From NCBI RefSeq assembly GCF_965227505.1, contig NZ_OZ245757.1, positions 248,001-312,000 of the forward strand: DNA of 64,000 bases, in the 5' to 3' direction. The notes under the pieces were generated by a model. The model searched no databases. It saw nothing but the letters and a program-made list of their open reading frames with translations, and had not been told where the DNA came from. How positions within the stretch are numbered: the stretch's first letter is position 1; every line of letters begins with the position of its first letter. This document shows positions 28,091-36,040 of this stretch, one piece after another. A program made the translations under genes and the position numbers. The stretch comes from Pelagibius sp965227505 (GTDB taxonomy: Bacteria > Pseudomonadota > Alphaproteobacteria > Kiloniellales > Kiloniellaceae).

Positions 28091-28615
28091 CTATCCTGAG
28101 GCGGATCTGCGGATCAGGTTTCTGAACTCGTTCAGCAAGACATCGCTGCTGTTCTGGCCCACCATGACGCCGCGCCGCGTTCCGCTGCCGTCGAAGAGCA
28201 GCACGGTGACGTGGCCGACGCCGTTTTCCGCAGCAAACGCCCGTCCTTCAGGCTGGCGAATGTCGGCGACGAGATACTGGATCTCAGCGTCGTCCAGTTC
28301 CGAAAGCGCCTTGCACACCTCGCGCTGCAGATCGCGGCACTGGGGACAGTGCGGATCGTGCACCTGTACGACGGTCGGGATTCCGTTTCCGAGGCGCGAG
28401 AAATCCCGCTCGAGAATGCTGGCGTGAACACTGCCAGCGAGGTACCAGCCGCTTCCGCCGACAACCCCGATGCCGAGAACACCGAAGCCGATGTTCTGCA
28501 GCAGATCTCGCCGGCTGCGCAGCTTCTTTCTCGGCGCGGCTTGGGGCGTAGTCTGGGCGCCGGAGCAGGGCCCCTGTTTTCTTTTCGGCGTTGCCTTGCG
28601 CTTCTGTCGCTTCAT
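28091..28615 (-). CDS. Membrane-anchored thioredoxin-like protein
   Basis: 174 aa. A very basic N-terminus (MKRQKRKATPKRK...RKKLRSRRD) precedes one transmembrane segment (NIGFGVLGIGVVGGSGWYLAGS). The thioredoxin-like domain that follows has the redox pair in HDPHCPQCRDL and the cis-Pro-like region VGHVTVLLFDGSG. Topology suggests the domain faces the periplasm. Start at ATG 28615 with GAGGGA upstream. Function is likely thiol exchange; the partner is unknown. It converges with the TetR gene. Confidence 0.8.
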   Translation of the reverse strand: MKRQKRKATPKRKQGPCSGAQTTPQAAPRKKLRSRRDLLQNIGFGVLGIGVVGGSGWYLAGSVHASILERDFSRLGNGIPTVVQVHDPHCPQCRDLQREVCKALSELDDAEIQYLVADIRQPEGRAFAAENGVGHVTVLLFDGSGTRRGVMVGQNSSDVLLNEFRNLIRRSASG

Positions 28616-28912
28616 CGCGAGATCCCTCAAGGGTGCGGCTTTGCCCAGCGCCGGTCCGTGTTTGGCGGATTCCCGCCCGTTCAGCCACGGCCAAGGCCCG
28701 GAACGGACAAACTGTAGCCGAACAGCAATACGCGGCGCAGATCACCTCTGCGTGATCTGCGCGGCCTGCTGACTTCTGTCCGCATGGCACGCATCCCGGG
28801 CGCACTGCGTTCCACAGGTGCCGATCGGGCTCTGAGGTGATCTTCGGCCAGCGCCGGTCTGCACCCGCGCCAGAGCCATCTGAGCAATCGCCGCTGGGTT
28901 ATGGGCCGACGA

Positions 28913-29794
28913 CTAAGCCGTCTCGCTGGCGGTTTGCTGCAGTGGCACCCGCCGTCTGAGAAACGCGATAAAGACCAGCGCGGTGGCGAACATAAGCACA
29001 CTGTAGGTCGCCGCCGGCACAGTCACGAGACCGCCGCCGAACAGCAGGGTTGCGACCGCGATCGCCAGCGTGCCGTTTTGCAGGCCGCATTCGATGGAGA
29101 TGGCGACGCGCTGGCGGATGCCCGAAGCGAAGAGCCGCGCGATGAGGTAGGCCAGGGCCATCATGACGACATTCAGCACCAGGGTCACGAGGCCCGCCTG
29201 GGTCAGGTACTCGAGAATGTTGCTTCGCTCCTGATAGATCGCGCCGGCCAGCACCAGGGCAAACAGCCAGGTCGAAATGCGGCGGGCCAGAGGTTCGAAA
29301 CGAAGCGCGATTCCTTCGGCGCTATGGCGCAGCAGCAGGCCAAGCAGTGCCGGAAAGGTCACGATAACGAAGACGCTTATGGCCGTCTTGGCGACCGATA
29401 CATCGGCGCCGACATCGCCGCCCATGAACTGGCCATAGGCGAACACGACGACCAGGGGGATGGTGACGACGCTGAGCAGACTGATGACCGCTGTCAGGGA
29501 GATCGACAGGGCGACATCGCCGCGCGCAAAGGCGGTCAGGATGTTCGAGGTCACGCCGCCCGGGGCCGCCGCGATGATCATGACGCCCAGCGCCAGTTCC
29601 GGTGGCAGCGACCACAGACTGACAATCACAAAGGCGACCGCAGGCAGCAGCAGAATCTGCGACAGGGCCCCGACGATGAAATCCCGCGGACGCCGTGCGA
29701 CCCGCGCAAAGTCATCGAACGTCAAACCCAGGCCGAGTGCAAACATGATGAATGCCAGCGCAAGCGGCAAAACGACTTCGGTCAAAAGACCCAC
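28913..29794 (-). CDS. BASS-family (bile acid:Na+ symporter-like) transporter
   Basis: 293 aa with 8-10 hydrophobic segments. Characteristic motifs are LGLTFDDFARVARRPRDF, MIIAAAPGGVTSNILTAFARGDVALS (the conserved crossover) and ECGLQNGTLAIAVATLLF. Members import organic anions with sodium. Start is a GTG at 29794 with AGGGGGT upstream. No neighbour identifies the substrate. Confidence 0.88.
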   Translation of the reverse strand: MGLLTEVVLPLALAFIMFALGLGLTFDDFARVARRPRDFIVGALSQILLLPAVAFVIVSLWSLPPELALGVMIIAAAPGGVTSNILTAFARGDVALSISLTAVISLLSVVTIPLVVVFAYGQFMGGDVGADVSVAKTAISVFVIVTFPALLGLLLRHSAEGIALRFEPLARRISTWLFALVLAGAIYQERSNILEYLTQAGLVTLVLNVVMMALAYLIARLFASGIRQRVAISIECGLQNGTLAIAVATLLFGGGLVTVPAATYSVLMFATALVFIAFLRRRVPLQQTASETA

Positions 29795-29958
29795 AAAAAC
29801 CCCCTAATTCTCAACGCTTGCGGCGGCGGGACTGTAGGTGCGCCGGCCTCCGCCAGCAAGCCTGTTCCAGTGCCGGTACCGCCAATGATCATGGTGCCGG
29901 TTCTGACAAAGACAACGGGGCGGCGCCGGGCAGCGCGCTCCGACGCCAGTCAGCAGAG

Positions 29959-29990
29959 GCTTCAGGTGCTGGGCGCTTCAGGTTCTGGGC
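29959..29990 (+). repeat. Tandem 16-bp imperfect duplication
   Basis: GCTTCAGGTGCTGGGC at 29959-29974 is followed directly by a copy with one change (T for G) at 29975-29990, in the intergenic stretch between the BASS transporter and cupin genes. Short replication-slippage type repeat; no function evident. Confidence 0.6.
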
Positions 29991-30026
29991 TCGGCCGGGT
30001 GTTGCTCGGACCGAGCTGACGTGCAT

Positions 30027-30401
30027 TCATTCGTCTGCATTCGATCGAGGGTCGTCAGCGTCAGAGTTTTCCGTGGCGCCCGGCGTCAGGTAGAGTTCTT
30101 TGGTTCGCTTCAGGATGGTGTGCCGGTGCCAGCAGCGGCGCGGCACGACTGTGGCGGCGCCTGACCGAAGCCGCCGTACCTCTGCGGGCCCACCGTCTTC
30201 GGGCAGGATTTCGACTTCGACCTCGCCGTCCAGAACCATAAGGAACTCCTCGCAGTCCGGGTGCATTTCCCAAGGACCGGTAGCGCCGGCGTCCGCCCAA
30301 AAGACGCCCACCGCGCCCTCGTTGAAACCCGCGAGCTCCCGGAACTCGAGCTGTTCGAGAGCCTCCACCTCGACCAGCGGATCAAACACCGATGTCGTCA
30401 T
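30027..30401 (-). CDS. Cupin-domain protein
   Basis: 124-aa single-domain cupin. Beta-barrel motifs HPDCEEFLMVLDGEVEVEI and CWHRHTIL supply a possible His/Glu metal site. It resembles small sugar-oxidase or ChrR-like cupins, but no reaction can be named. Start at ATG 30401 with GGAG upstream. It lies downstream of the WYL regulator on the same strand. Confidence 0.82.
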   Translation of the reverse strand: MTTSVFDPLVEVEALEQLEFRELAGFNEGAVGVFWADAGATGPWEMHPDCEEFLMVLDGEVEVEILPEDGGPAEVRRLRSGAATVVPRRCWHRHTILKRTKELYLTPGATENSDADDPRSNADE

Positions 30402-30506
30402 GCTGCGCTCCAGCGTTGTAGTGCAGGGACCTTCGCATTTGGCGGGCCGGGTGTCATGAAAATGAGAACGAGACCCTTTCCGGGCAGGGGATGACCGCGG
30501 CTGGCT

Positions 30507-31184
30507 TCAGGCGTGGCAGCGCTCCCGTTCCATGAAGGCGATGAGGCCGGTCTTCTCGTCTTCCTGAAACCTGTCTTCCGTCTTGGTGAGTTCCGTGATC
30601 CGGTCCCATCGGAACGTCCGAAACCCTTCCCTGAGTTCGCACCAACCGGAGACCATCCAACCGTCCGGCAGGTCCCAGATCACGAGCGGACGCAGGCGCC
30701 GGCGGGTGAGGTTCCCCTGGCCATCCTTGTAGACGATCTGAACAATGCGTTGATTGCGGATTGCTTCTCGAAGGAGGCGGTTGTCTTGCGATGCGCCACG
30801 TTTGGGCTGAAGGCTGTAAAACGGCGCATCAGCAAGCTTGCGCTCTTCCGGTGCAGGCATGCTTGCCTGGATTTTTGCGCGCACTTCCCGCGCCGCAGTA
30901 GCAAGCACCGGATCGCCGGTGCGCTCCACAAAGGACAAACCGACTGCCAGGGCATCGACCTGGTCATGTGTGAACGTCACATTCGGCAGGTCGAAGCCGG
31001 GGCGGAGCAGGTAGCCAATTCCGGCCTCACCATCGATCGGCAGGCCGGAGGCTTGGAGATGGGCGATGTCGCGATAGATCGTGGTCACGCTCACCTCGAA
31101 ATGCGCGGCCAGGTCCGCGGCGCGGCTAACCCCTCGGCTGCGCATTTCGTTCACGATCCGGAACAGTCTTTCTGAGCGACGCAT
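30507..31184 (-). CDS. HTH-WYL transcriptional regulator (YafY-like)
   Basis: 225 aa: an N-terminal HTH_11 domain (RRSERLFRIVNEMRSRGVSRAADLAAHFEVSVTTIYRDIAHLQ) and a WYL-type domain with NQRIVQIVYKDGQG and RPLVIWDLPDGWMVSGWCELREGFRTFRWDRI. The start was set at ATG 31184, where the family begins. It lies downstream of the second RidA-family gene; YafY plus RidA-like pairs are frequent in alphaproteobacteria, so it likely regulates that gene. Confidence 0.9.
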   Translation of the reverse strand: MRRSERLFRIVNEMRSRGVSRAADLAAHFEVSVTTIYRDIAHLQASGLPIDGEAGIGYLLRPGFDLPNVTFTHDQVDALAVGLSFVERTGDPVLATAAREVRAKIQASMPAPEERKLADAPFYSLQPKRGASQDNRLLREAIRNQRIVQIVYKDGQGNLTRRRLRPLVIWDLPDGWMVSGWCELREGFRTFRWDRITELTKTEDRFQEDEKTGLIAFMERERCHA

Positions 31185-31263
31185 TGGACTCTGTTTTCCA
31201 ATGGTTACCGCGACGATCCTAGCGCGAATGGCCTTTGGGTTCCAATGCGGGCCGACCTTGTGA

Positions 31264-31659
31264 TCAAGCTGCGGCTGTTGCTTCGATCTCGAACAGGAGC
31301 GGCGGCAGGGCAAGACGGCTCACGCCAAGCAGCGTCATGGGCGGTGAAACGCCAAGGGGTCCGAACCGGGCTCCGAGGATGTCGAAGTGCTTCATGGCAT
31401 CGTCCACGTCGGTCGTGAAAATCCCCAAGCGGACGACGTTAACAAGCCCCATATCGGCTGCTTGCAAGACCGCTTCGAGGTTATCGACCGCCAGTGCGAT
31501 CTGTCCCCGCATGTCGCCGGGGTGCTGCGGCGCGCCCTCTGCATCCACGGCGGTCTGTCCTGCGCATACCAGATGCCGTTTCGTACCTTCAAGGACCTCG
31601 GCCTGGTTGTAGCCGTAGTTCAAGGACCACGGCCACGGATTTACGGCTGTTCTCTTCAT
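31264..31659 (-). CDS. RidA-family protein (second copy)
   Basis: 131 aa. Motifs LVCAGQTAVDAEGAPQHPGDMRGQIALAVDNLEAVLQAADMGLVNVVRLGIFTTDVDD and a C-terminus lacking the catalytic Arg of strict RidA. Start at ATG 31659 with AGGAGGG upstream. It precedes the WYL regulator by 79 nt, and a dyad lies 50 nt upstream of its start. Confidence 0.88.
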   Translation of the reverse strand: MKRTAVNPWPWSLNYGYNQAEVLEGTKRHLVCAGQTAVDAEGAPQHPGDMRGQIALAVDNLEAVLQAADMGLVNVVRLGIFTTDVDDAMKHFDILGARFGPLGVSPPMTLLGVSRLALPPLLFEIEATAAA

Positions 31660-31992
31660 CTTGTGCCCTCCTATTGGGTTATGGGACGTCACGGAACCAC
31701 AGGCCTCTTGTCACCGTGGTGACAGGAGCGAAGGCAGCCAGGTGAAAAAGCAGAAGGTCTTCGGGGCGCTGTCAGGAGCCTCGCACGCTTGACGGAAACG
31801 CCGCGACCTGACGCGCACCAGACTGGCTCGCTGTATGCATACAAGCGACCGTTGAGCGGCAGAAAGTAGGCTCGGCATAACAAGGGCGCTCCGATAAAGC
31901 GCGAATTGTCCTTGAACACACCACATATGACGGTGGCGAAGTCGACCGCACCTTCAAGAGCCTTACTTCAACACACAACCAAGCGGGGAATC
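31660..31992. other. Divergent promoter region of RidA and the iron alcohol dehydrogenase
   Basis: 333 nt without a convincing gene. It contains one dyad (31709-31724) and probably the promoters of both flanking genes. The right half is somewhat AT-richer. Confidence 0.5.
31709..31724. promoter_or_regulatory. Operator-like dyad upstream of RidA
   Basis: TGTCACC-GT-GGTGACA, perfect 7-bp arms around a 2-nt spacer, 50 nt upstream of the RidA start. The WYL regulator encoded downstream is the obvious candidate binder; this is inference. Confidence 0.6.
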
Positions 31993-33153
31993 ATGGCCTA
32001 CTACTTCTTCATGCCGACGGTGAACATTATGGGAGCCGGCGGGCTGGCTGATGCCGGCAAAGAAATCCAAGCGCTCGGGTTCAAAAAGGCACTTATCGTC
32101 ACAGACGCCCCGTTGCACCGGGAGCTGAAGGCAACCAAGGTGGTGACCGACTTGCTCGACAAGATCGGCGTCGCTTACGCGATCTATGACGAGGTCGAGC
32201 CAAATCCGACCACAGGCCAAGTCGATGCCGGGACAGCTATGCTTCGGGAGGAGGCGTGCGACTTCATCATCTCGTTCGGCGGCGGTTCGCCCCATGATGC
32301 GGCGAAAGCAATCGGTATCCTGGCGACACATGGCGGCGATATTCGGGACTTCGAGGGTATCAACCAGATGTCGAAGCCTATGCTGCCGCTCGTTGCCATC
32401 AACACGACATCAGGCACGGCCAGCGAGATGACTCGGTTTGCGATCATCACCGACGAAAAGCGCCATGTGAAGATGGCAATTGTCGATTGGCGGACAACGC
32501 CGACTCTGTCCGTGGATGATCCGGAGCTGATGGAGGCCATGCCGCCATCGCTCACGGCTGCAACAGGGATGGACGCCCTGACCCACGCCATCGAAGCCTA
32601 TGTCTCCACGGCTGCGACGCCGGTTACGGACTCGGCAGCACTGCATGCCATCAAGCTGGTCTCGGGATTTCTCGCACGGGCCGTGAAGGACGGCCACGAT
32701 CACGAGGCGCGCGAAATGATGACCTATGCGGAGTTTCTGGCGGGCATGGCGTTCAACAGCGCGAGCCTTGGCTACGTCCATGCTATGGCCCACCAACTCG
32801 GCGGCTTATACGATCTGCCGCACGGCGTCTGCAACGCGATCCTGCTCCCGCATGTCCAAGCCTATAATGCACAAGCGGTACCGGAGCGGTTCGTCGAAGT
32901 CGCCGGCGCCATGGGGATAGACACACGCGACATGACATCGGCGGAGAGCGCTGAGGCGGCGCTAAACGCGATCCGAGCCCTCTCCAAAGAGGTCGGCATT
33001 CCCGCAAACCTGGCTGCGTTCGACATCGTGAATCCGGAGGACTTTCCGACCCTGGCAGACAATGCGATGAAGGATGCCTGCGGGGCCACCAACCCGAAAC
33101 AGCCCATCAAGGATGAGGTCATCGGGCTGTTTCAAAGGGCCTACCAAGGTTAG
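31993..33153 (+). CDS. Iron-containing (group III) alcohol dehydrogenase, second copy
   Basis: 386 aa, clearly homologous over its length to the enzyme at 23466 (MPTVNIMGAG, FGGGSPHDAAKAIGI, NTTSGTASEMTRFAIIT, GMDALTHAIEAYVSTAA). Metal ligands lie in HAMAHQLGGLYDLPHGVCN, the common sequence for the family. The copy at 23466 has HTLAHG there. Start at ATG 31993 with GCGGGGAA upstream. A strong hairpin follows the stop. It stands alone, without an aldehyde dehydrogenase partner. Confidence 0.93.
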   Translation: MAYYFFMPTVNIMGAGGLADAGKEIQALGFKKALIVTDAPLHRELKATKVVTDLLDKIGVAYAIYDEVEPNPTTGQVDAGTAMLREEACDFIISFGGGSPHDAAKAIGILATHGGDIRDFEGINQMSKPMLPLVAINTTSGTASEMTRFAIITDEKRHVKMAIVDWRTTPTLSVDDPELMEAMPPSLTAATGMDALTHAIEAYVSTAATPVTDSAALHAIKLVSGFLARAVKDGHDHEAREMMTYAEFLAGMAFNSASLGYVHAMAHQLGGLYDLPHGVCNAILLPHVQAYNAQAVPERFVEVAGAMGIDTRDMTSAESAEAALNAIRALSKEVGIPANLAAFDIVNPEDFPTLADNAMKDACGATNPKQPIKDEVIGLFQRAYQG

Positions 33154-33166
33154 GGCTTTCGGCGTC

Positions 33167-33191
33167 GGGCGGCGCAATCAGTGCGCCGCCC
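33167..33191 (+). terminator. Terminator hairpin after the iron alcohol dehydrogenase
   Basis: Perfect 10-bp stem (GGGCGGCGCA / TGCGCCGCCC) with a 5-nt loop, 14 nt after the stop, followed by TTGCCCT. Stable but with a weak T-tract. Confidence 0.65.
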
Positions 33192-33298
33192 TTGCCCTGC
33201 GTTCCATGCACCCGCGCGGCGACCATGCTCGTGTCGGCTTTGTCCCGCAAGGCGACCACCGGCCCCGCATACAAGGCCGTCGCACAATCGGCGGGGAA

Positions 33299-33316
33299 TG
33301 GCGGATGGGGTGGGAT
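33299..33316 (+). repeat. Putative left attachment site (copy of tRNA-Ser 3' end)
   Basis: TGGCGGATGGGGTGGGAT, identical over 18 nt to 36041-36058. Identity stops at the next base and resumes for two bases. It lies at the edge of the accessory fragment. Confidence 0.6.
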
Positions 33317-33550
33317 GCGCATTCTTTGTTCGGAGCCAACAAACACCGCCCTTACGCCCGTCTCGACCAGTGCGGCCTTGTCGGCTTTCTGTCCCGAAAG
33401 CGCGTGATCGCCATGACGGAGGCCGACGTGCTCATGGAGGTGGCGTGGGGGCCAGGTGCTCAGCAGCGGTATCGGCGCAAGGATCTGTGTAGGGCATCGG
33501 GTGCGGTGCTGCTGTGGGGACTGCCTAAAACTACGAAGGGGGAGCGCTAG
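33299..33550 (+). pseudogene. C-terminal fragment of an accessory hypothetical protein
   Basis: In-frame stretch WRMGWDAHSLFGANKHRPYA, then RLDQCGLVGFLSRKR and QQRYRRKDL, ending at the TAG at 33548. From memory this matches the C-terminal part of a conserved hypothetical protein (GWDALDLFGxxxxRPFARxDxxGLLWLL) common in alphaproteobacterial accessory DNA. The N-terminal part of that family is missing, so it is a remnant. No molecular function is known to me. Confidence 0.55.
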
Positions 33551-33677
33551 TGATAGTCCATCACGGTCCGGCTGGCCGTCCAGAACGGCCTCTTAGTGCT
33601 CTGCCTTAAGGCCAAGTCCGGCGCGGTTCGGTATGGCAGTATCTATTGTCATCATGCTGCGCCCGGTCAGAGAGACG

Positions 33678-33721
33678 AAAGGCCGGGCCGGTTCCTGTTC
33701 TGCGAAACCGGACCGGCCTTT
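33678..33721. terminator. Bidirectional terminator hairpin
   Basis: A 16-bp stem with one mismatch (AAAGGCCGGGCCGGTT / AACCGGACCGGCCTTT) around an 11-nt loop, ending in TTT on both strands. It lies downstream of the YHS-domain gene (minus strand) and would also stop transcription entering from the left. Confidence 0.75.
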
Positions 33722-33806
33722 CAATCAGTCTGTATCCAGGCCTGCCAGGGCTTAGGCCGGGAGTGTCACCCTCCCAGAACCCAACCACCGTCGGCGTGAT
33801 CTCGCC

Positions 33807-34241
33807 TTAGAACGGGTGAATGCGCGGCCAGTTCTCATCGCCAGCTACGATATGCGCCGGAATGTCTGCCTGCCAAAGCTCCTGCGCGCGCGGATGGACC
33901 TGCACATACAGTACTTCGTCCACGATCTGCCAAACATTTGGATCGCCCGGTGCTTTGTAGTTCTGGCTGGCCGCCCAAGAGCAATAGCCATCATAAGCAG
34001 GGGCGTAACGCTCCGGATCAGCCGCAAAGGCGTCCCGGTTCTCGGTCGAAGCAAAGTACCAGATCGCTCCGTTCCAGAAATGGTTGATCCGAGCCTCTCC
34101 CGGCATTGGACCATCTTGGTGATACGATACCGTGTCATACCCGCCAATCGCGACGGCCAACTGGTTTCCTGCGGACGCGGGCAAAGAGGCGATGGCAAGA
34201 GTCGCTACTGTAGCAAGTGCTGTTACAGATTTTCTGATCAT
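33807..34241 (-). CDS. Exported YHS-domain protein
   Basis: 144 aa with signal peptide (MIRKSVTALATVATLAIASLPASA) and a YHS domain: AIGGYDTVSYH, the core WYFASTENRDAFAADPERYAPAYDGYC, then WQIVDEVLYVQVHPRAQELW. YHS domains bind metal (often copper) or act as small periplasmic modules. Start at ATG 34241 with a GGAG ribosome site; the ATG at 34253 would include that site. It lies inside the decayed tRNA-Ser element and is the most intact gene there besides the GNAT gene. Confidence 0.85.
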   Translation of the reverse strand: MIRKSVTALATVATLAIASLPASAGNQLAVAIGGYDTVSYHQDGPMPGEARINHFWNGAIWYFASTENRDAFAADPERYAPAYDGYCSWAASQNYKAPGDPNVWQIVDEVLYVQVHPRAQELWQADIPAHIVAGDENWPRIHPF

Positions 34242-34889
34242 ATTAGTCTCCATACAAAGTCCCGCTGATGCGGTTAGTATGGTTCTACTAATAAAACGAA
34301 CGGATCACTTACCAGTCACTTTTATGCCAGAGAGAAGTTACCCAGATAAAAATCTTGTGTTTTGATTTTATATCCGACATTTCCCATTTGGTTCCCTTCG
34401 CCGCAGCCTCTATCGCCCTCTCTTGGCAAAGCTCTTTCTTCAACTTGGTAAGGTCTTTCCGCTCCATGTCCGCGCGGATAAGGCCACTGAATGACTCGGC
34501 CCCCGAAAAGCCAGATGCAAGACCAACCGGTAGGTAGTGAAACTCGCCTCAGAGTTAGACGAGTTATCCGCCGTTGCTCGCTAAGCTTTGGCTTCAATCG
34601 CAACACGCCCACATGTGGGCGTATCTCGACATGTCGAGATGTCGATAATACGAACTACTCCTTCGCAATAGCCCTACGCTAGATTAGCCGATTGGTGAAA
34701 AACGCAGGTCTTAGTTTTCCAAAATATGTCGAAACACCGCGACCTGCATTCGAAACGAGGTGAGCGCGTGCTTCGCTGATCTGAGCTGAGTTTTTCGCTA
34801 GGATGCCGAAAGCCGTGAGCCCGCCATGGCGGCGTGACTCACACAACCCAGCCTCCGGCAAACCCGGTGCGGTTCAAAGAGCAAGGCAA
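34242..34889. other. AT-rich region with degraded frames and palindromes
   Basis: About 650 nt of lower GC. On the minus strand an open stretch from 34546 to a TAA at 34309 reads like protein (from 34467: MERKDLTKLKKELCQERAI, ending HKSDW), but it has no clear start signal and no family. It could be a 52-aa gene or a remnant. Two abutting 18-bp palindromes lie at 34605-34640, a CCGCCATGGCGG palindrome at 34821-34832, and GCAGGTC/GACCTGC arms at 34704-34747. No other gene is supported. Confidence 0.4.
34605..34640. promoter_or_regulatory. Two abutting perfect 18-bp palindromes
   Basis: 34605-34622 is ACGCCCACATGTGGGCGT and 34623-34640 is ATCTCGACATGTCGAGAT. Each is a perfect inverted repeat, they touch without a gap, and both centre on ACATGT, 18 bp apart. 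There is no T-run, so a terminator is unlikely. A double operator or a recombination or replication site of the mobile element is possible. The function is unknown. Confidence 0.7.
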
Positions 34890-35546
34890 ATGGTATCAAG
34901 ATCCAGGAACAAGAACACGCCTCAACTTCGTTCGTTCCGTTTTACAGACTTGCCGAAGTGCTACGAGATCGTGGCGCTGAGCTTTGGAGTTTCGGAAAGA
35001 GTATCGCCGCACATCTTGGCAAACTTTCTGGCAAAGCTCTATGTCGAGAGTAGCGTGATCGAAAGCAGCAAGGCTTTTGGCCTTGAGGTGGATGGGGAGG
35101 TTGTCGGCTTTCTGTTCGGGCGCCTGCCTGACGAGCCGCTTTTCCAAGGAAGGTATTCCGGATTCTTCGGCAAGCTGACCATGGTTGGTGAGCTGCTATT
35201 TCTCAAAGGTGTTAGTTTGGTCTCCAAATGGACCTGGCTGAAGAATGTCATTGAGCATGATCGGAGAAGTCCTGACTTGGGCGCAAAGTGCGAGGTGACA
35301 CTTTTTGCGATCTCGCCAGCCGCACAAGGGCTTGGAGGAGGTCGGATTCTGTTAGAGGCATTCATCGACCATTGCGTTACAAATGATCAGAGTGATCTCT
35401 ATTTGGAAACGGACACGTCATCTAACTTCCGATTCTATAAGCATCTCGGTTTCAAGCATATTGATAGTTTCAACTCGCCTATCGCGGCGGCTTTCTCAGG
35501 TGGATCAGGTGAAACCTTTGTGTATCGTAAGGCGTTGTCACTCTAA
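34890..35546 (+). CDS. GNAT-family N-acetyltransferase
   Basis: 218 aa. Acetyl-CoA-binding motif A is visible as VTLFAISPAAQGLGGGRILLEAFID, followed by LYLETDTSSNFRFYKHLGFKHID. The N-terminal half (RSFRFTDLPKCYEIVALSF, VDGEVVGFLFGRLP) fits the fold. The start was set at ATG 34890 (GCAAGGC upstream); upstream codons from 34803 are palindromic DNA. Base composition is clearly lower in GC than the flanking core genes, which supports horizontal origin. Substrate unknown. Confidence 0.85.
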   Translation: MVSRSRNKNTPQLRSFRFTDLPKCYEIVALSFGVSERVSPHILANFLAKLYVESSVIESSKAFGLEVDGEVVGFLFGRLPDEPLFQGRYSGFFGKLTMVGELLFLKGVSLVSKWTWLKNVIEHDRRSPDLGAKCEVTLFAISPAAQGLGGGRILLEAFIDHCVTNDQSDLYLETDTSSNFRFYKHLGFKHIDSFNSPIAAAFSGGSGETFVYRKALSL

Positions 35547-35634
35547 TGGCTTTTAAGGCGAACCGAAAACTGACTTTCTGGAACACCAGTCAATAGAGCC
35601 GTGGGTTTCTCGAAACCTATGTCGGCGAGCGCGA

Positions 35635-36040
35635 GTGGGGAGGGCCGACTATGACGGCATGCCGAAGAGGGCCGCCAGGCAGGGCAAGACCGGCTGCAAG
35701 GGCCGCACAATCCAGATTGATAGATCGGCTCGATCATCTGATGGCGGATTATCTGAAGCATCGCCAGCTCGATCCGCACCCGGTGCAGGATATGCTCGCC
35801 GCGCATCTCGACCGCCGCCGGGACCGGATGAGCGGCGCCGAACACGACGATCCGTCGCTGAAAGAGCGGACCAAGGAATCGTAGACGACGCGCGACCATC
35901 TGCGAGCTTTCGCGCAGCGGGTCGAGATCGCCGAACACGAAGTCTGCATCATGGGCTCGAACAATGAGTTTCTGAGGCTGCTGACGTCTTCAAATGGCGC
36001 AGAAACGGCGGCGAACGACGTTCGCACTTATGTTCCAGGG
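35635..36040 (+). pseudogene. Degraded serine recombinase, C-terminal part
   Basis: Three pieces of a large serine recombinase are recognisable. A zinc-ribbon end (AARQGKTGCKGRTIQID, to 35721) is followed by a shift of frame across AGAT. Then RLDHLMADYLKHRQLDPHPV runs to an in-frame TAG at 35882-35884. The C-terminal tail (AFAQRVEIAEHEV, IMGSNNEFLRLL, TYVPGWRMGWDSNP) continues into the tRNA-Ser. The catalytic resolvase domain and most of the coiled coil are missing. The family call is from memory of recombinase C-termini (KGKTxCKGRSI...DRLD...EIRIxGSK). It is very likely the former integrase of this element. Confidence 0.7.

Noticed and set aside
34803..34889. Longer N-terminus for the GNAT gene from the ATG at 34803
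   Set aside because: The extra codons cross a palindrome (CCGCCATGGCGG) and the family begins near 34890, where a ribosome site is present.
33317..36040. A possible CRISPR array or defence system in the AT-rich island
   Set aside because: No repeated spacers, Cas motif or defence nuclease domain is present; the repeats there are single palindromes.
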